Source: Lutimonas vermicola
GTDB lineage: Bacteria > Bacteroidota > Bacteroidia > Flavobacteriales > Flavobacteriaceae
DNA: 64,000 nucleotides
NCBI RefSeq assembly: GCF_038433205.1
Contig: NZ_JBCDNA010000001.1
Span: 496,001-560,000, forward strand
Direction of reading: 5' to 3'
Notes under the pieces: generated by a model
Told to the model about the DNA's origin: nothing
Databases searched by the model: none
The model's input: the letters and a program-made list of their open reading frames with translations, nothing else
Part shown: piece by piece, positions 44,310-52,221 of the stretch
Position numbering within the stretch: the first letter of the stretch is position 1
Layout: the number at the start of each line of letters is the position of its first letter
Position numbers and translations under genes: made by a program

Positions 44310-45413
44310 ATGATTTCTTCTGTTTTATTGTTGATATTGGGATTTGGCGTTCCATTTGGCTATTATTATTTAAAAAAGAACCCGCAATTTGGAGGTAAAC
44401 TGACGAAGGACGAAAAGCTGCGCCTGCAACAATCTGAACACTGGAAAAATGGCATATTCCAGAATCTGTCAAAGACGACCATGGACATGAGTTTGGCATC
44501 TTTACCCAAACTGATTCGGGAAAGCATGCAAGGCAGAAAAACCAGAATCCCAAAAGAAGCTATACCGATTATACCCTTTGATGCTCATAAGTTTAAGCCG
44601 GATGGTGTTCCCAAGTTTGTTTGGTACGGACATTCTGTACTTTTGCTTCAGATCGACAATAAAAACCTACTTATAGACCCCATGTTTGGGTCGGATGCTT
44701 CGCCTGTGGGCCCGATCAGGACAAAAAGATTTTCAAAAGACAGTTTACATATAATAAATAAACTTCCTCCAATTGATGCGATTTTGATGACTCATGATCA
44801 CTATGACCATCTCGATTTTGGAAGTATGCGCCTGCTGAAACAAAAAGCTGATCGTTTTCTGGTACCACTCGGAGTAGGAAGGCATTTGGAACATTGGGGC
44901 GTAGACAAAAACAAGATCACTGAAATTGATTGGTGGCAAGAAATAAAGCTTTTTGATTTACAACTTGTATTGACACCATCGAGGCATTTTTCGGGCAGAG
45001 GAGCCTGGGACAGGGCAAAGTCTTTATGGGGTGGCTGGGTGATTAAAAGTGCGAAACACAGTGTGTACTGGAGTGGAGACGGTGGCTATGATGACCATTT
45101 CAAAGAGGTTGGAGAGAGATTTGGTCCCTTTGACTGGGGTTTTATGGAATGCGGACAGTATAATGAAAGGTGGCATCAGATTCATATGTACCCTGAAGAG
45201 GCTGTGCAGGCTGCCTTAGATGCAAAAGTAGCATATGCTATTCCCGTGCATTGGGGTGCATTTAGCCTCGCTTTGCATCATTGGAAGGAACCCGTAGCCA
45301 GATTTATAACAGAAGCCGGTAAAAAGGATCAACCTTATTTAACACCAGAACCGGGCGAAATTGTGAGTATAACCACCGAGAAGACCAGTTCATGGTGGGA
45401 GCCTTTGAATTGA
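44310..45413 (+). CDS. MBL-fold metallo-hydrolase, NAPE-PLD-like
   Basis: A 367-residue membrane-tethered hydrolase. Residues 1-20 are a hydrophobic anchor; then a beta-lactamase-fold domain with W-Y-G-H-S-V-L-L, T-H-D-H-Y-D-H-L-D (zinc motif HxHxDH), P-S-R-H-F-S-G-R-G, and W-S-G-D-G-G-Y. The pattern fits N-acyl-phosphatidylethanolamine phospholipase D-like (UlaG/RomA-type) enzymes. It probably acts on lipids at the membrane. The Y-N-E-R-W-H-Q-I-H-M-Y-P-E-E segment is typical of this branch. Confidence 0.9.
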   Translation: MISSVLLLILGFGVPFGYYYLKKNPQFGGKLTKDEKLRLQQSEHWKNGIFQNLSKTTMDMSLASLPKLIRESMQGRKTRIPKEAIPIIPFDAHKFKPDGVPKFVWYGHSVLLLQIDNKNLLIDPMFGSDASPVGPIRTKRFSKDSLHIINKLPPIDAILMTHDHYDHLDFGSMRLLKQKADRFLVPLGVGRHLEHWGVDKNKITEIDWWQEIKLFDLQLVLTPSRHFSGRGAWDRAKSLWGGWVIKSAKHSVYWSGDGGYDDHFKEVGERFGPFDWGFMECGQYNERWHQIHMYPEEAVQAALDAKVAYAIPVHWGAFSLALHHWKEPVARFITEAGKKDQPYLTPEPGEIVSITTEKTSSWWEPLN

Positions 45414-45688
45414 TCATTTCGATAACTGACTATGCTTCTAATCAAAAACTTGTCGTTTTTTCGTTTCTACGATATTTGTTTCTTCAAAGAAAACACAAAA
45501 CTTATTTCGGTATCCAATTACTGCATTTTAAATGCCATTTTGACATTCAAAACAACATAAAAGCGACATAATGTCAATATTTTGTGTGAAACTCATGGAT
45601 TTTGAAGAAAAATAGCTTTTGGTATTCGAGTTGCTATAAAGTTATCAAACGTTAAGACAAAAGTTTAACCTATAAAATAGAATAAAAA

Positions 45689-46168
45689 ATGAGCAATCTA
45701 GTGTTAACCAAAAATGGAAACATCGTTAGAAGTATTCAACCTGGTTTAGGGAACTTTCCGGCATGGACTTCTTTTATAGATGATTTGTTTAAAGAGGAAT
45801 CAGGCTATATTAAGAATGCGGATTTTAATAAAGGAATCACTTTACCAAAAGTAAACATCAAGGAATCTGTTGATTCCTATACTTTGGAAATGGCCGTTCC
45901 CGGATTTAAAAAATCTGATTTTGTGATTGATTTGGAAAACGAAAATCTGACCATTTCAGCTGATATTAAGACCGAAGAGGAGGAAACAAAAGAGGATTAT
46001 ACCAGAAAAGAGTTTGGTTATTCATCTTTTAAAAGAACTTTTATACTTCCTGAAACGGTTGAAGAGGACAAGATAGAAGCTGCATATACTGATGGTATTT
46101 TGAGCTTGAACATTCCAAAAAAGGAAGAGGCAAAACCCAAGCCTGCCAGAACGATTAAGATATCGTAA
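45689..46168 (+). CDS. Hsp20/alpha-crystallin small heat-shock protein
   Basis: A 159-residue chaperone. The alpha-crystallin domain covers about 45-145: L-P-K-V-N-I-K-E at its start, L-E-M-A-V-P-G-F-K-K-S-D-F, the F-K-R-T-F-I-L-P-E-T-V central loop, and A-Y-T-D-G-I-L-S-L-N-I-P-K near the end, matching the conserved G-x-L motif. It prevents aggregation of unfolded proteins. It stands alone, with terminator; no clear heat-shock operator is seen in the 275 bp ahead. Confidence 0.95.
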   Translation: MSNLVLTKNGNIVRSIQPGLGNFPAWTSFIDDLFKEESGYIKNADFNKGITLPKVNIKESVDSYTLEMAVPGFKKSDFVIDLENENLTISADIKTEEEETKEDYTRKEFGYSSFKRTFILPETVEEDKIEAAYTDGILSLNIPKKEEAKPKPARTIKIS

Positions 46169-46189
46169 TTCTTATAAAAGAACATGAAA

Positions 46190-46222
46190 AAGGCCATCAG
46201 ATAATTTCTGATGGCTTTTTTT
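46190..46222 (+). terminator. intrinsic terminator of hsp20
   Basis: GCCATCAG (46193-46200) pairs with CTGATGGC (46208-46215), followed by seven T, 24 nt after the Hsp20 stop. Confidence 0.9.
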
Positions 46223-46426
46223 GTGTTTTCTTGGAGTCGTGTTGTTTATCCCTTCTGCAATGGGAGCATTTTCCTGGTATTCCAAAGAAGGTTTAAGCCG
46301 AAAAAGAATCCCTGTATCACATCAAATTTACAACTCGTCTCAAATTATCTACAGTTCGGCCAGTCTGAATTTCCCAGGACGTCTTCCCGGCATTAATTTG
46401 TGGTATAATATTTAAATACATATATC

Positions 46427-46522
46427 ATGAAAACAGTAATCAATAACGGTACGGCAAACGAAACAAGGTATGTGCATTTTTCTGCTTTTAGCGAAAGTAA
46501 AAGAATCAGATGGTCAAATTAG
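46427..46522 (+). CDS. small protein, KRIRW family, copy D (31 aa)
   Basis: A 31-residue frame: M-K-T-V start, R-Y-V-H-F-S-A-F in the middle, K-R-I-R-W-S-N end. It is copy A's core without the E-H-R-H-Y-G-H tail, cut by a TAG after Asn31. It lies on the plus strand, in a different place and orientation from copies A-C. TGTATC-N17-CGTC at 46313-46339 is a weak match to the A/C promoter, but ~85 nt from the start codon. A terminator lies ~105 nt after the stop. Function unknown; could be a shortened or decaying member. Confidence 0.55.
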   Translation: MKTVINNGTANETRYVHFSAFSESKRIRWSN

Positions 46523-46627
46523 AGAAATTACGGATATTAAAAACCATGACCCAATGAATAGAAAAATGAATTAATGATTTTATCAAAAATCAAGTCTGTG
46601 GAAAAAAAATTATTCCACCGTAAAAAG

Positions 46628-46655
46628 CCTTAACAGTGTTGTTAAGGGTTTTTTT
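46628..46655 (+). terminator. intrinsic terminator downstream of small gene D
   Basis: CCTTAAC (46628-46634) pairs with GTTAAGG (46641-46647), followed by G and a run of T. Confidence 0.85.
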
Positions 46656-46718
46656 ATGATTGGATGTTGATTCTTTAGCCCATTGATATTTGATCAGATT
46701 ATTTTCTATCTTTAAACA

Positions 46719-47984
46719 ATGGACAAAAGGGCTTTTTTAAAACAACTCTCCCTATTAGGTGTTGGAACGTCGCTCTCATTGATGGAAGGGCTCGCCAAGA
46801 ATTTTGATGCGGTTTCGCATATAACACCCGTCGAATTGGCTTCAAATGAAAATTTTTGGGAAAGTATTCGCAAGGGATACCTGTTAAATAAGGATTATAT
46901 CAATTTAGAGAATGGCTATTATTGTATGATGCCCCAAGAGAGTTTTAATGATTATCTCGAAAATGTGAGGACCGTCAATTTTTTGGCATCAAGGTATATG
47001 AGGACGGTTCAGCCTGACAATCAAAATACAGCCAGACAGCAACTTGCAGATTTGGCAGGCTGCTCTTTTGATGAAGTCGTAATTACACGTAACACAACAG
47101 AATCGTTGGATTTGGTCATCGCAGGCCGGGATTGGAAAAAAGGGGATGAGGCTATATTTGCTGAACAGGATTACGGCGCAATGATGGATATGTTCAGGTT
47201 GATGGAAGAGCGCCATGGAATCGTGTCAAAAGTAGTTTCGATACCGAATCATCCCAAGAATGACAAGGAGATTGTTGAGTTATATGCCAATCAGATCACC
47301 CACAAGACAAAGATGTTGATGGTCAGCCATGTTGTGAATATAACCGGTCAGGTATTGCCGGTCAAAAAGATTTGTGATATGGCTCATAAAAAGGGTGTTG
47401 AAGTCATGGTCGATGGGGCACATGCCTTTGCCCATCTGGATTTTAAGATCCCGGATTTGAATTGTGATTATTATGGAACCAGTTTGCACAAATGGCTGAG
47501 TGTTCCTTTAGGTGCCGGATTATTGTATGTAAAAAAAGATAAAATCAAGAATTTATGGCCCCTGTTTGCCGAAACAGCATTGCCAAGGGATGATATAGAC
47601 AGGTTGAACCACAGGGGCACAACTCCGGTTCACGTGGAACTTGCTATTCCCAAGGCTATTGACATCTATAAAATGATCGGTGGGGAAAGAAAAGAGAAAC
47701 GACTAAAATATCTAAAAGAATACTGGACAGCAAAAGTAAAAAGCATACCTGGTATCATCATAAACACTCCTTTTGAACCTCAACGATCCTGTGCCATTGC
47801 GAATGTCGGCATCAAGGATATGCATTCAAAAGAAATGGCAAATACCTTGTTTGAGGTATACAATATCTGGGTTGTTGCCATTGATCGTCCAGGTGTTCAT
47901 GGTTGCAGAATAACCCCGAATGTGTTTACATCAACAGATGAACTTGATATATTTGTAAAAGCTTTGACAGAAATGGCCGGCTAA
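46719..47984 (+). CDS. aminotransferase class V-fold enzyme (isopenicillin-N epimerase-like)
   Basis: A 421-residue PLP enzyme. A hydrophobic export-like leader, D-K-R-A-F-L-K-Q-L-S (Tat-like but with one arginine), precedes the class V fold. Key residues: T-R-N-T-T-E-S, D-G-A-H-A-F-A-H binding PLP, and the Schiff-base lysine in S-L-H-K-W-L-S-V-P-L-G. The family covers cysteine desulfurases, kynureninases and isopenicillin N epimerase-like enzymes; this one is nearest the last by its motifs. The substrate is unknown. TATCTTTA ahead (46707-46714) may be its -7 box. Confidence 0.88.
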   Translation: MDKRAFLKQLSLLGVGTSLSLMEGLAKNFDAVSHITPVELASNENFWESIRKGYLLNKDYINLENGYYCMMPQESFNDYLENVRTVNFLASRYMRTVQPDNQNTARQQLADLAGCSFDEVVITRNTTESLDLVIAGRDWKKGDEAIFAEQDYGAMMDMFRLMEERHGIVSKVVSIPNHPKNDKEIVELYANQITHKTKMLMVSHVVNITGQVLPVKKICDMAHKKGVEVMVDGAHAFAHLDFKIPDLNCDYYGTSLHKWLSVPLGAGLLYVKKDKIKNLWPLFAETALPRDDIDRLNHRGTTPVHVELAIPKAIDIYKMIGGERKEKRLKYLKEYWTAKVKSIPGIIINTPFEPQRSCAIANVGIKDMHSKEMANTLFEVYNIWVVAIDRPGVHGCRITPNVFTSTDELDIFVKALTEMAG

Positions 47985-48035
47985 ACTCCCGGAGACGGTT
48001 ACATTCTATTCACCCGGTAAGAAATCGCATAAATA

Positions 48036-48293
48036 ATGAATGATAAAAGTTATTCTAAAAACGAACAGCCCAACAATCCTATGCATGGGGTAAAATTAAT
48101 CACAGTTCTGGAAGAATTGGTAGGTCACTATGGTTGGAAAGATCTTTCATTGAAAGTCAACATCAATTGTTTTAAAAAGGACCCTTCGATAAATTCCAGC
48201 CTTAAGTTTTTAAGAAAAACGCAATGGGCCAGAGATAAGGTGGAGCGGCTTTATCTTGAATTAGAGGAATCAAAGAATATTAATAAGGATTAA
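48036..48293 (+). CDS. VF530-family protein (DUF2132)
   Basis: An 85-residue protein of the VF530 family: N-P-M-H-G-V-K-L, I-T-V-L-E-E-L-V-x-H-Y-G-W read in parts, then I-N-C-F-x(4)-S-I-x-S-S-L-K-F-L-R-K-T-x-W-A-R. The solved members form a helical, DNA-binding-like fold; function is not established. A small one-TM frame follows 10 bp later. Confidence 0.93.
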   Translation: MNDKSYSKNEQPNNPMHGVKLITVLEELVGHYGWKDLSLKVNINCFKKDPSINSSLKFLRKTQWARDKVERLYLELEESKNINKD

Positions 48294-48302
48294 ATAACAA
48301 GC

Positions 48303-48419
48303 ATGGATGGATTGGATATAGTAATGGTCATAGCAATAATACTGTTTGCACGACTGGGGGTAAGGCTTGTAACGGGCTATATAAAATCCAAAAAGAATGA
48401 TAAAGATGAGTCTGGATAA
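48303..48419 (+). CDS. possible single-TM small protein (38 aa)
   Basis: A 38-residue frame starting with M-D-G-L-D-I, one hydrophobic segment (about 5-20: V-M-V-I-A-I-I-L-F-A), then a positive tail (K-S-K-K-N-D-K-D-E). Its positive-inside orientation and close spacing to VF530 (10 bp) make it plausible as a real small membrane protein. No homologue is known to me. Confidence 0.4.
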   Translation: MDGLDIVMVIAIILFARLGVRLVTGYIKSKKNDKDESG

Positions 48420-48573
48420 ATGTATTAAAATATATTAATTCACTGATTAAGATAGGTTTATCTGTATGTAAAAACCCTTGCGCTAAACTTTAGAAGACGG
48501 GGTCTTTAATAAACTAGCGCTATAATATTTGGAAGAGAAATAGTATATTTAGACTCATATAAAATCAACAATT

Positions 48574-48843
48574 ATGGGTATAGCAGAGAACATCAAGCGC
48601 TTTTTTAAAGCAAAGGAGAACAAAGAGCCGGCAGGAGATGCTCCAGAAGGTGTTTGTCCTAATTGCTGGGGCAGACAAGAATGGGAGGGGAATTATTACA
48701 AATTGATGAAAGCCAAAAATATTACACCCGAGCACAATACGTATAACAGTTTTATCAATGAAATCGCTTCTAAATTAGATAAGATTACCCTGAAAGAAGA
48801 CAGTTATGAATGTACAACCTGCCACGTGAAGCAAAAAAAATAA
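48574..48843 (+). CDS. small cysteine-pair protein of unknown function
   Basis: An 89-residue cytosolic protein with C-P-N-C (28-31) and C-T-T-C-H (80-84), which would form a zinc ribbon. The latter looks like a haem motif, but no signal peptide exists and the first pair supports metal binding instead. It includes W-G-R-Q-E-W-E-G-N-Y-Y, typical of a common flavobacterial small protein without known function. It is 8 bp from the aldo/keto reductase gene. Confidence 0.75.
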   Translation: MGIAENIKRFFKAKENKEPAGDAPEGVCPNCWGRQEWEGNYYKLMKAKNITPEHNTYNSFINEIASKLDKITLKEDSYECTTCHVKQKK

Positions 48844-48850
48844 ACCCGGG

Positions 48851-49807
48851 TTGAAAACATCAAAAATCGGTTTAGGCCTTGCTGCCCTGGGGCGTCCTCA
48901 ATATATCAATCTGAGGCAAGTCATTGATGATGATAAGTCTCAGGAGTATTACAGAAATAATGCGAATCAAATGTTGGATTTTGCCTATGAGCAGGGAGTC
49001 CGTCATTTTGATACGGCACCGTCTTATGGCAAGGGAGAATTGTTTTTACAGCAATGGTACGGGCAAAATTCTTATAAAGATTTGATGTTCAGTACAAAAT
49101 GGGGCTATACCTATGTGGCTAATTGGGATCTGGGATACAAAGAACCCCATGAGATTAAGGAGCATAGCCTAAAGAAGCTTCAAGCTCAATGGACTGTGTC
49201 AAAACACCTGTTACCGGCATTGAAAATATACCAGATACATTCTGCTACTTTTGAAAGTGGTGTACTCGAAAATTCTCAGGTATTGGATGAGCTTTTTAGA
49301 ATTAAAAAGGAAACAGGCTTAAAAATGGGTATATCGACCAGTGGAGATCGTCAGCCTGAATTACTGGAATTCGCATCACGCATAAGAATTGAGAACGAGC
49401 TTCTTTTTGATAGTTTTCAAGTAACGTTTAATATTTTGGAAACAAGCACCAATATCGCTTTAAAAAAGCTGATTGAAGGAGGAAGAACAGTTATTGTAAA
49501 GGAGGCCCTGGCCAACGGCAGGATGTTTAGAAATGACCATTATAAGCATTACGAAGAGTTGTATACTTGTCTGGAGCGTTTGTCTGAAAAGTATCAGGTA
49601 TCGGTCGATGCCATTGCCTTAAGATTCATTATTGACTATCTTCAACCTGAAGTTGTTTTGAGTGGAGCTTCAAATGTCAAGCAACTAACTGAAAACCTGA
49701 AAGCATTAAACTTTGAACTGAATCATCAGGAACTGGCATCTTTGAAAAAGTTTGCCGTTGATTCGAAGTCTTATTGGAACGAAAGAAAGCATCTGCAATG
49801 GAATTAA
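48851..49807 (+). CDS. aldo/keto reductase, TTG start
   Basis: A 318-residue aldo/keto reductase. H-F-D-T-A-P-S-Y-G-K-G-E carries catalytic Asp/Tyr, S-T-K-W-G-Y catalytic Lys, and Q-I-H-S-A-T the active-site His. V-V-L-S-G-A-S-N-V near the end binds the cofactor phosphate. The start must be TTG 48851: the only in-frame stretch upstream ends at a TGA at 48827 with no ATG or GTG, and the first beta strand (S-K-I-G-L-G-L-A-A-L-G) begins directly after it. It is 8 bp downstream of the cysteine-pair gene. The substrate is unknown. Confidence 0.88.
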   Translation: MKTSKIGLGLAALGRPQYINLRQVIDDDKSQEYYRNNANQMLDFAYEQGVRHFDTAPSYGKGELFLQQWYGQNSYKDLMFSTKWGYTYVANWDLGYKEPHEIKEHSLKKLQAQWTVSKHLLPALKIYQIHSATFESGVLENSQVLDELFRIKKETGLKMGISTSGDRQPELLEFASRIRIENELLFDSFQVTFNILETSTNIALKKLIEGGRTVIVKEALANGRMFRNDHYKHYEELYTCLERLSEKYQVSVDAIALRFIIDYLQPEVVLSGASNVKQLTENLKALNFELNHQELASLKKFAVDSKSYWNERKHLQWN

Positions 49808-49861
49808 AGCTTGATTATAAAAATAGATAAAGAGCTATGTTGGATATAAATTTGTTATGAT

Positions 49862-51082
49862 ATGAAGAGAAGATCATTTTTAAAAAAAGCAGGTTATGGC
49901 ACCTTGGGATCCATCGCGGGAATACCTGTTGTTTTTGCCTCAAACATACCAAAAGGGTATGAACTTATTGCCTTTCAGGATCCGGATCCTTTCAAAATGT
50001 TTGGCCTTAACAGTTCAATGGTCGTTTTAAATAATAAACCATATAATATTGAAGCTCAGGCACATTTGCTGGATGATAAAGTTACGCCAAACGACAAGAT
50101 GTTTATCCGTAACAACGGTCTTATGCCAAAAGAAATTAATGCCGATGACTGGGTACTGACTATTGATGGTGAGTCGGTGAACGAAGTGAAATCATATTCT
50201 TTAGCTGAGCTCAAATCGAAATTCAAGGCCTATACCTATCAGCTTACATTGGAATGCGGTGGGAACGGAAGAAGTGAATTTGACCCACCGGCCAAAGGTA
50301 ATCAATGGACCGTAGGAGCCGTACATTGTGCCAGGTGGACCGGGCTCAGGCTAAAGGACCTGCTGGCAGATGCAGGGCTAAAGGATGATGCTGTTTATAT
50401 TGGCTACCATGCGACGGATATACATTTAAGCGGAGACGCAAATAAGGAACCGATCAGCAGAGGGGTTCCGGTGCACAAGGCGCATCAAAATGAAACGCTG
50501 CTCGCTTATTTAATGAATGATAAACCCATACCACCGGTACATGGTTATCCCTTGCGTTTGATAGCTGGTGGCTGGCCGGCCTCGGCCTCAGGCAAATGGA
50601 TCAACAGGATCAGTGTGAGAAACATAGAGCATGACGGAACTAAAATGAAAGGCAGCTCATACAGGGTTCCTAAATACCCTGTTTCCCCGGGCCAGGAGGT
50701 TGCAGATAGTGACATGAAGATTATCGAATCCATGCCCGTTAAATCTTTAATTACTTTTCCTAAATCGGGGGCAGTATTTAACAAGTCAACAATATTACAA
50801 ATTAGGGGTCATGCCTGGGCCGGGGAATTAGAAGTGGTCAAAATGGAATATTCTATTGATTTTGGATCGACCTGGAATCCATGTTCTCTTGAAAAACCAG
50901 TAAACAGGTTGGCATGGCAGCATTTTGACGCAGAGATCACGTTTCCCGAAATGGGTTATTATGAAGTTTGGGCAAGGGCCACTGATGCTGAAGGAACAGC
51001 TCAGCCCATGCTCGTTCCGGGTTGGAACCCAAAAGGCTATTTAAACAATGCATGTCATCGTATAGCGGTTAAGGTACTATAA
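49862..51082 (+). CDS. sulfite oxidase/dehydrogenase molybdopterin subunit (SorA-like), Tat-exported
   Basis: A 406-residue molybdenum enzyme. The Tat signal K-R-R-S-F-L-K-K is followed by a hydrophobic core to about residue 27. The sulfite oxidase-type molybdopterin domain has E-C-G-G-N-G-R and, further on, G-A-V-H-C-A-R-W-T-G with the molybdenum-ligating cysteine. A C-terminal Mo-co dimerisation domain (about 290-405) follows, with V-K-M-E-Y-S-I-D-F-G. It oxidises sulfite, or a related oxoanion, in the periplasm. The cytochrome c gene 4 bp downstream supplies the electron acceptor, as in SorAB. Confidence 0.92.
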   Translation: MKRRSFLKKAGYGTLGSIAGIPVVFASNIPKGYELIAFQDPDPFKMFGLNSSMVVLNNKPYNIEAQAHLLDDKVTPNDKMFIRNNGLMPKEINADDWVLTIDGESVNEVKSYSLAELKSKFKAYTYQLTLECGGNGRSEFDPPAKGNQWTVGAVHCARWTGLRLKDLLADAGLKDDAVYIGYHATDIHLSGDANKEPISRGVPVHKAHQNETLLAYLMNDKPIPPVHGYPLRLIAGGWPASASGKWINRISVRNIEHDGTKMKGSSYRVPKYPVSPGQEVADSDMKIIESMPVKSLITFPKSGAVFNKSTILQIRGHAWAGELEVVKMEYSIDFGSTWNPCSLEKPVNRLAWQHFDAEITFPEMGYYEVWARATDAEGTAQPMLVPGWNPKGYLNNACHRIAVKVL

Positions 51083-51086
51083 GAGA

Positions 51087-51548
51087 ATGGGAAGTAATAA
51101 AAAATATTTTATTGACAGCAATCCAAAGAGGTGGAAACCATTTGGCTTTATTTTTATTGCCATCCTTGTTGTTGTGTTTTTAATTGTCTCTTCAGTACAT
51201 TTTTTTTCAGATAAAACCCCGGAGCAGGTCCCGGATCCTAAGCAAGAGCCTGATAATGAAATTGTAGATGGTATCCACTTGCGAACCGGCTTAAAGGAAG
51301 GTGATGGATTATCAACCGTTATCACCCATTGTACCGCCTGTCATTCGGCACAATTAATTATTCAAAACAGAATGAACAAAGAAAGGTGGAATGCTACCAT
51401 AAGATGGATGCAGGAAACCCAAAATTTGTGGGACCTGGGAGCTAATCAAGATGTGATTGTCGATTATTTGGTGAAAAACTATCCTGTATATAGTAAGGGC
51501 AGGCGTGAGAATCTTAAAAATATTGAGTGGTATGATTTGTCTGACTGA
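51087..51548 (+). CDS. monohaem cytochrome c subunit (SorB-like)
   Basis: A 153-residue membrane-anchored protein. One N-terminal membrane segment (about 17-37) is followed by a linker rich in Pro/Glu and one haem motif, C-T-A-C-H (Cys90 region), with a distal Met in R-W-M-Q-E. This is the SorB-type small cytochrome that accepts electrons from SorA. The start lies 4 bp beyond the SorA stop. No terminator is seen until after 51.9 kb. Confidence 0.9.
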   Translation: MGSNKKYFIDSNPKRWKPFGFIFIAILVVVFLIVSSVHFFSDKTPEQVPDPKQEPDNEIVDGIHLRTGLKEGDGLSTVITHCTACHSAQLIIQNRMNKERWNATIRWMQETQNLWDLGANQDVIVDYLVKNYPVYSKGRRENLKNIEWYDLSD

Positions 51549-51921
51549 TTTATTCGAGGCATCTACCGGCTTGAACCTGATGTTATTGCCAATACGCATC
51601 AAAGATTAGGAGCACTTATTTAATGCCTGATTATAGAAAAAATGAACTTTTTTTTATTGAGGATTGACATTCTGTTTTTTGATCAAGCTATAAAAAACAA
51701 GTTTTAATATTGTTAATTACTTACCTGGCCAGGAGCGTATTGAATCATGGCAAGAATTTGGTTAGGCTGTAAAACCTTTATTTATATAGATTTATACTAT
51801 TTAAGTATCAAAAAATAAAATGAATAAAACGTGTTTATATCGATTTTAATAAAAAGTAAAAATAAATGTTATTTATATTAATATTTATATTATTTTTGCA
51901 CGCTCAATTAAAATTGAAACT
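51549..51921. other. 373-bp AT-rich intergenic region
   Basis: It contains the promoter of small gene E at its right end (51891-51898). I see no gene and no hairpin terminator for the SorB gene. Confidence 0.55.
51891..51898 (+). promoter_or_regulatory. -7 box of small gene E
   Basis: TATTTTTG matches TAnnTTTG, 23 nt before the ATG at 51922. With the terminator at 52046 it defines a transcript of about 160 nt. Confidence 0.55.
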
Positions 51922-52032
51922 ATGAAAGTCAATACAACAAAGAAAATAGTAAGTTCTAAAGAAGGTGTTCAGACAGTTCTCTTTAGCGATTCGAAGGCAA
52001 TCAATTGGAATGTCAAACGAAGATTCAGATAA
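51922..52032 (+). CDS. small protein, KRIRW family, copy E (36 aa, divergent)
   Basis: A 36-residue frame, M-K-V-N-T-T-K-K start. The core V-L-F-S-D-S-K-A-I-N-W aligns with V-Q-F-S-K-F-K-N-A-K-R-I-R-W of copy A as V/Y-x-F-S-x-x-K-x-I-x-W. The tail is basic (K-R-R-F-R). It has its own -7 box and terminator. It is the most distant copy; I include it because of the core pattern, size and independent transcript. Function unknown. Confidence 0.5.
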   Translation: MKVNTTKKIVSSKEGVQTVLFSDSKAINWNVKRRFR

Positions 52033-52045
52033 TAAGTTAAACTCG

Positions 52046-52072
52046 AGGCTCCTTTTAAGGAGCCTTTTTTTA
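52046..52072 (+). terminator. terminator of small gene E
   Basis: AGGCTCC (52046-52052) pairs with GGAGCCT (52059-52065), followed by seven T, 14 nt after the stop of the small gene. Confidence 0.92.
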
Positions 52073-52199
52073 TCATAATAGTTATAAGTATTATTCCAGG
52101 TTGTAAAAACTTATCAATACTTCAACCCTTGACCTTACGTTAAAAAGGCTTCAGTAAAAATCTTTATCCGTGCTTTGTCAATTGAAGGATCAGGGTGAC

Positions 52200-52207
52200 T
52201 ATCTTTG
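52200..52207 (+). promoter_or_regulatory. -7 box of the DEAD-box helicase gene
   Basis: TATCTTTG matches TAnnTTTG exactly; TTTG at 52174-52177 may be the -33 box (22-nt gap). It supports ATG 52222 as the helicase start; the upstream in-frame GTG at 52195 would lie before the promoter. Confidence 0.55.
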
Positions 52208-52221
52208 CAAAAAATAATTTT

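Larger units (their letters stand above)
46169..46718. other. intergenic region with terminators and small gene D
   Basis: This 550-bp stretch holds the Hsp20 terminator, small gene D (46427-46522) and a second terminator near 46628. A plus-strand frame at 46221-46415 has no recognisable domain and overlaps the terminator tail; I do not call it. Confidence 0.55.

Noticed and set aside
46221..46415. 64-codon plus-strand frame between the hsp20 terminator and small gene D
   Set aside because: No domain, begins in the terminator tail, and no promoter; may be a relic but cannot be supported.
48650..48830. C-T-T-C-H in the 89-residue protein as a haem site
   Set aside because: No signal peptide and a second cysteine pair; a zinc ribbon is more likely.
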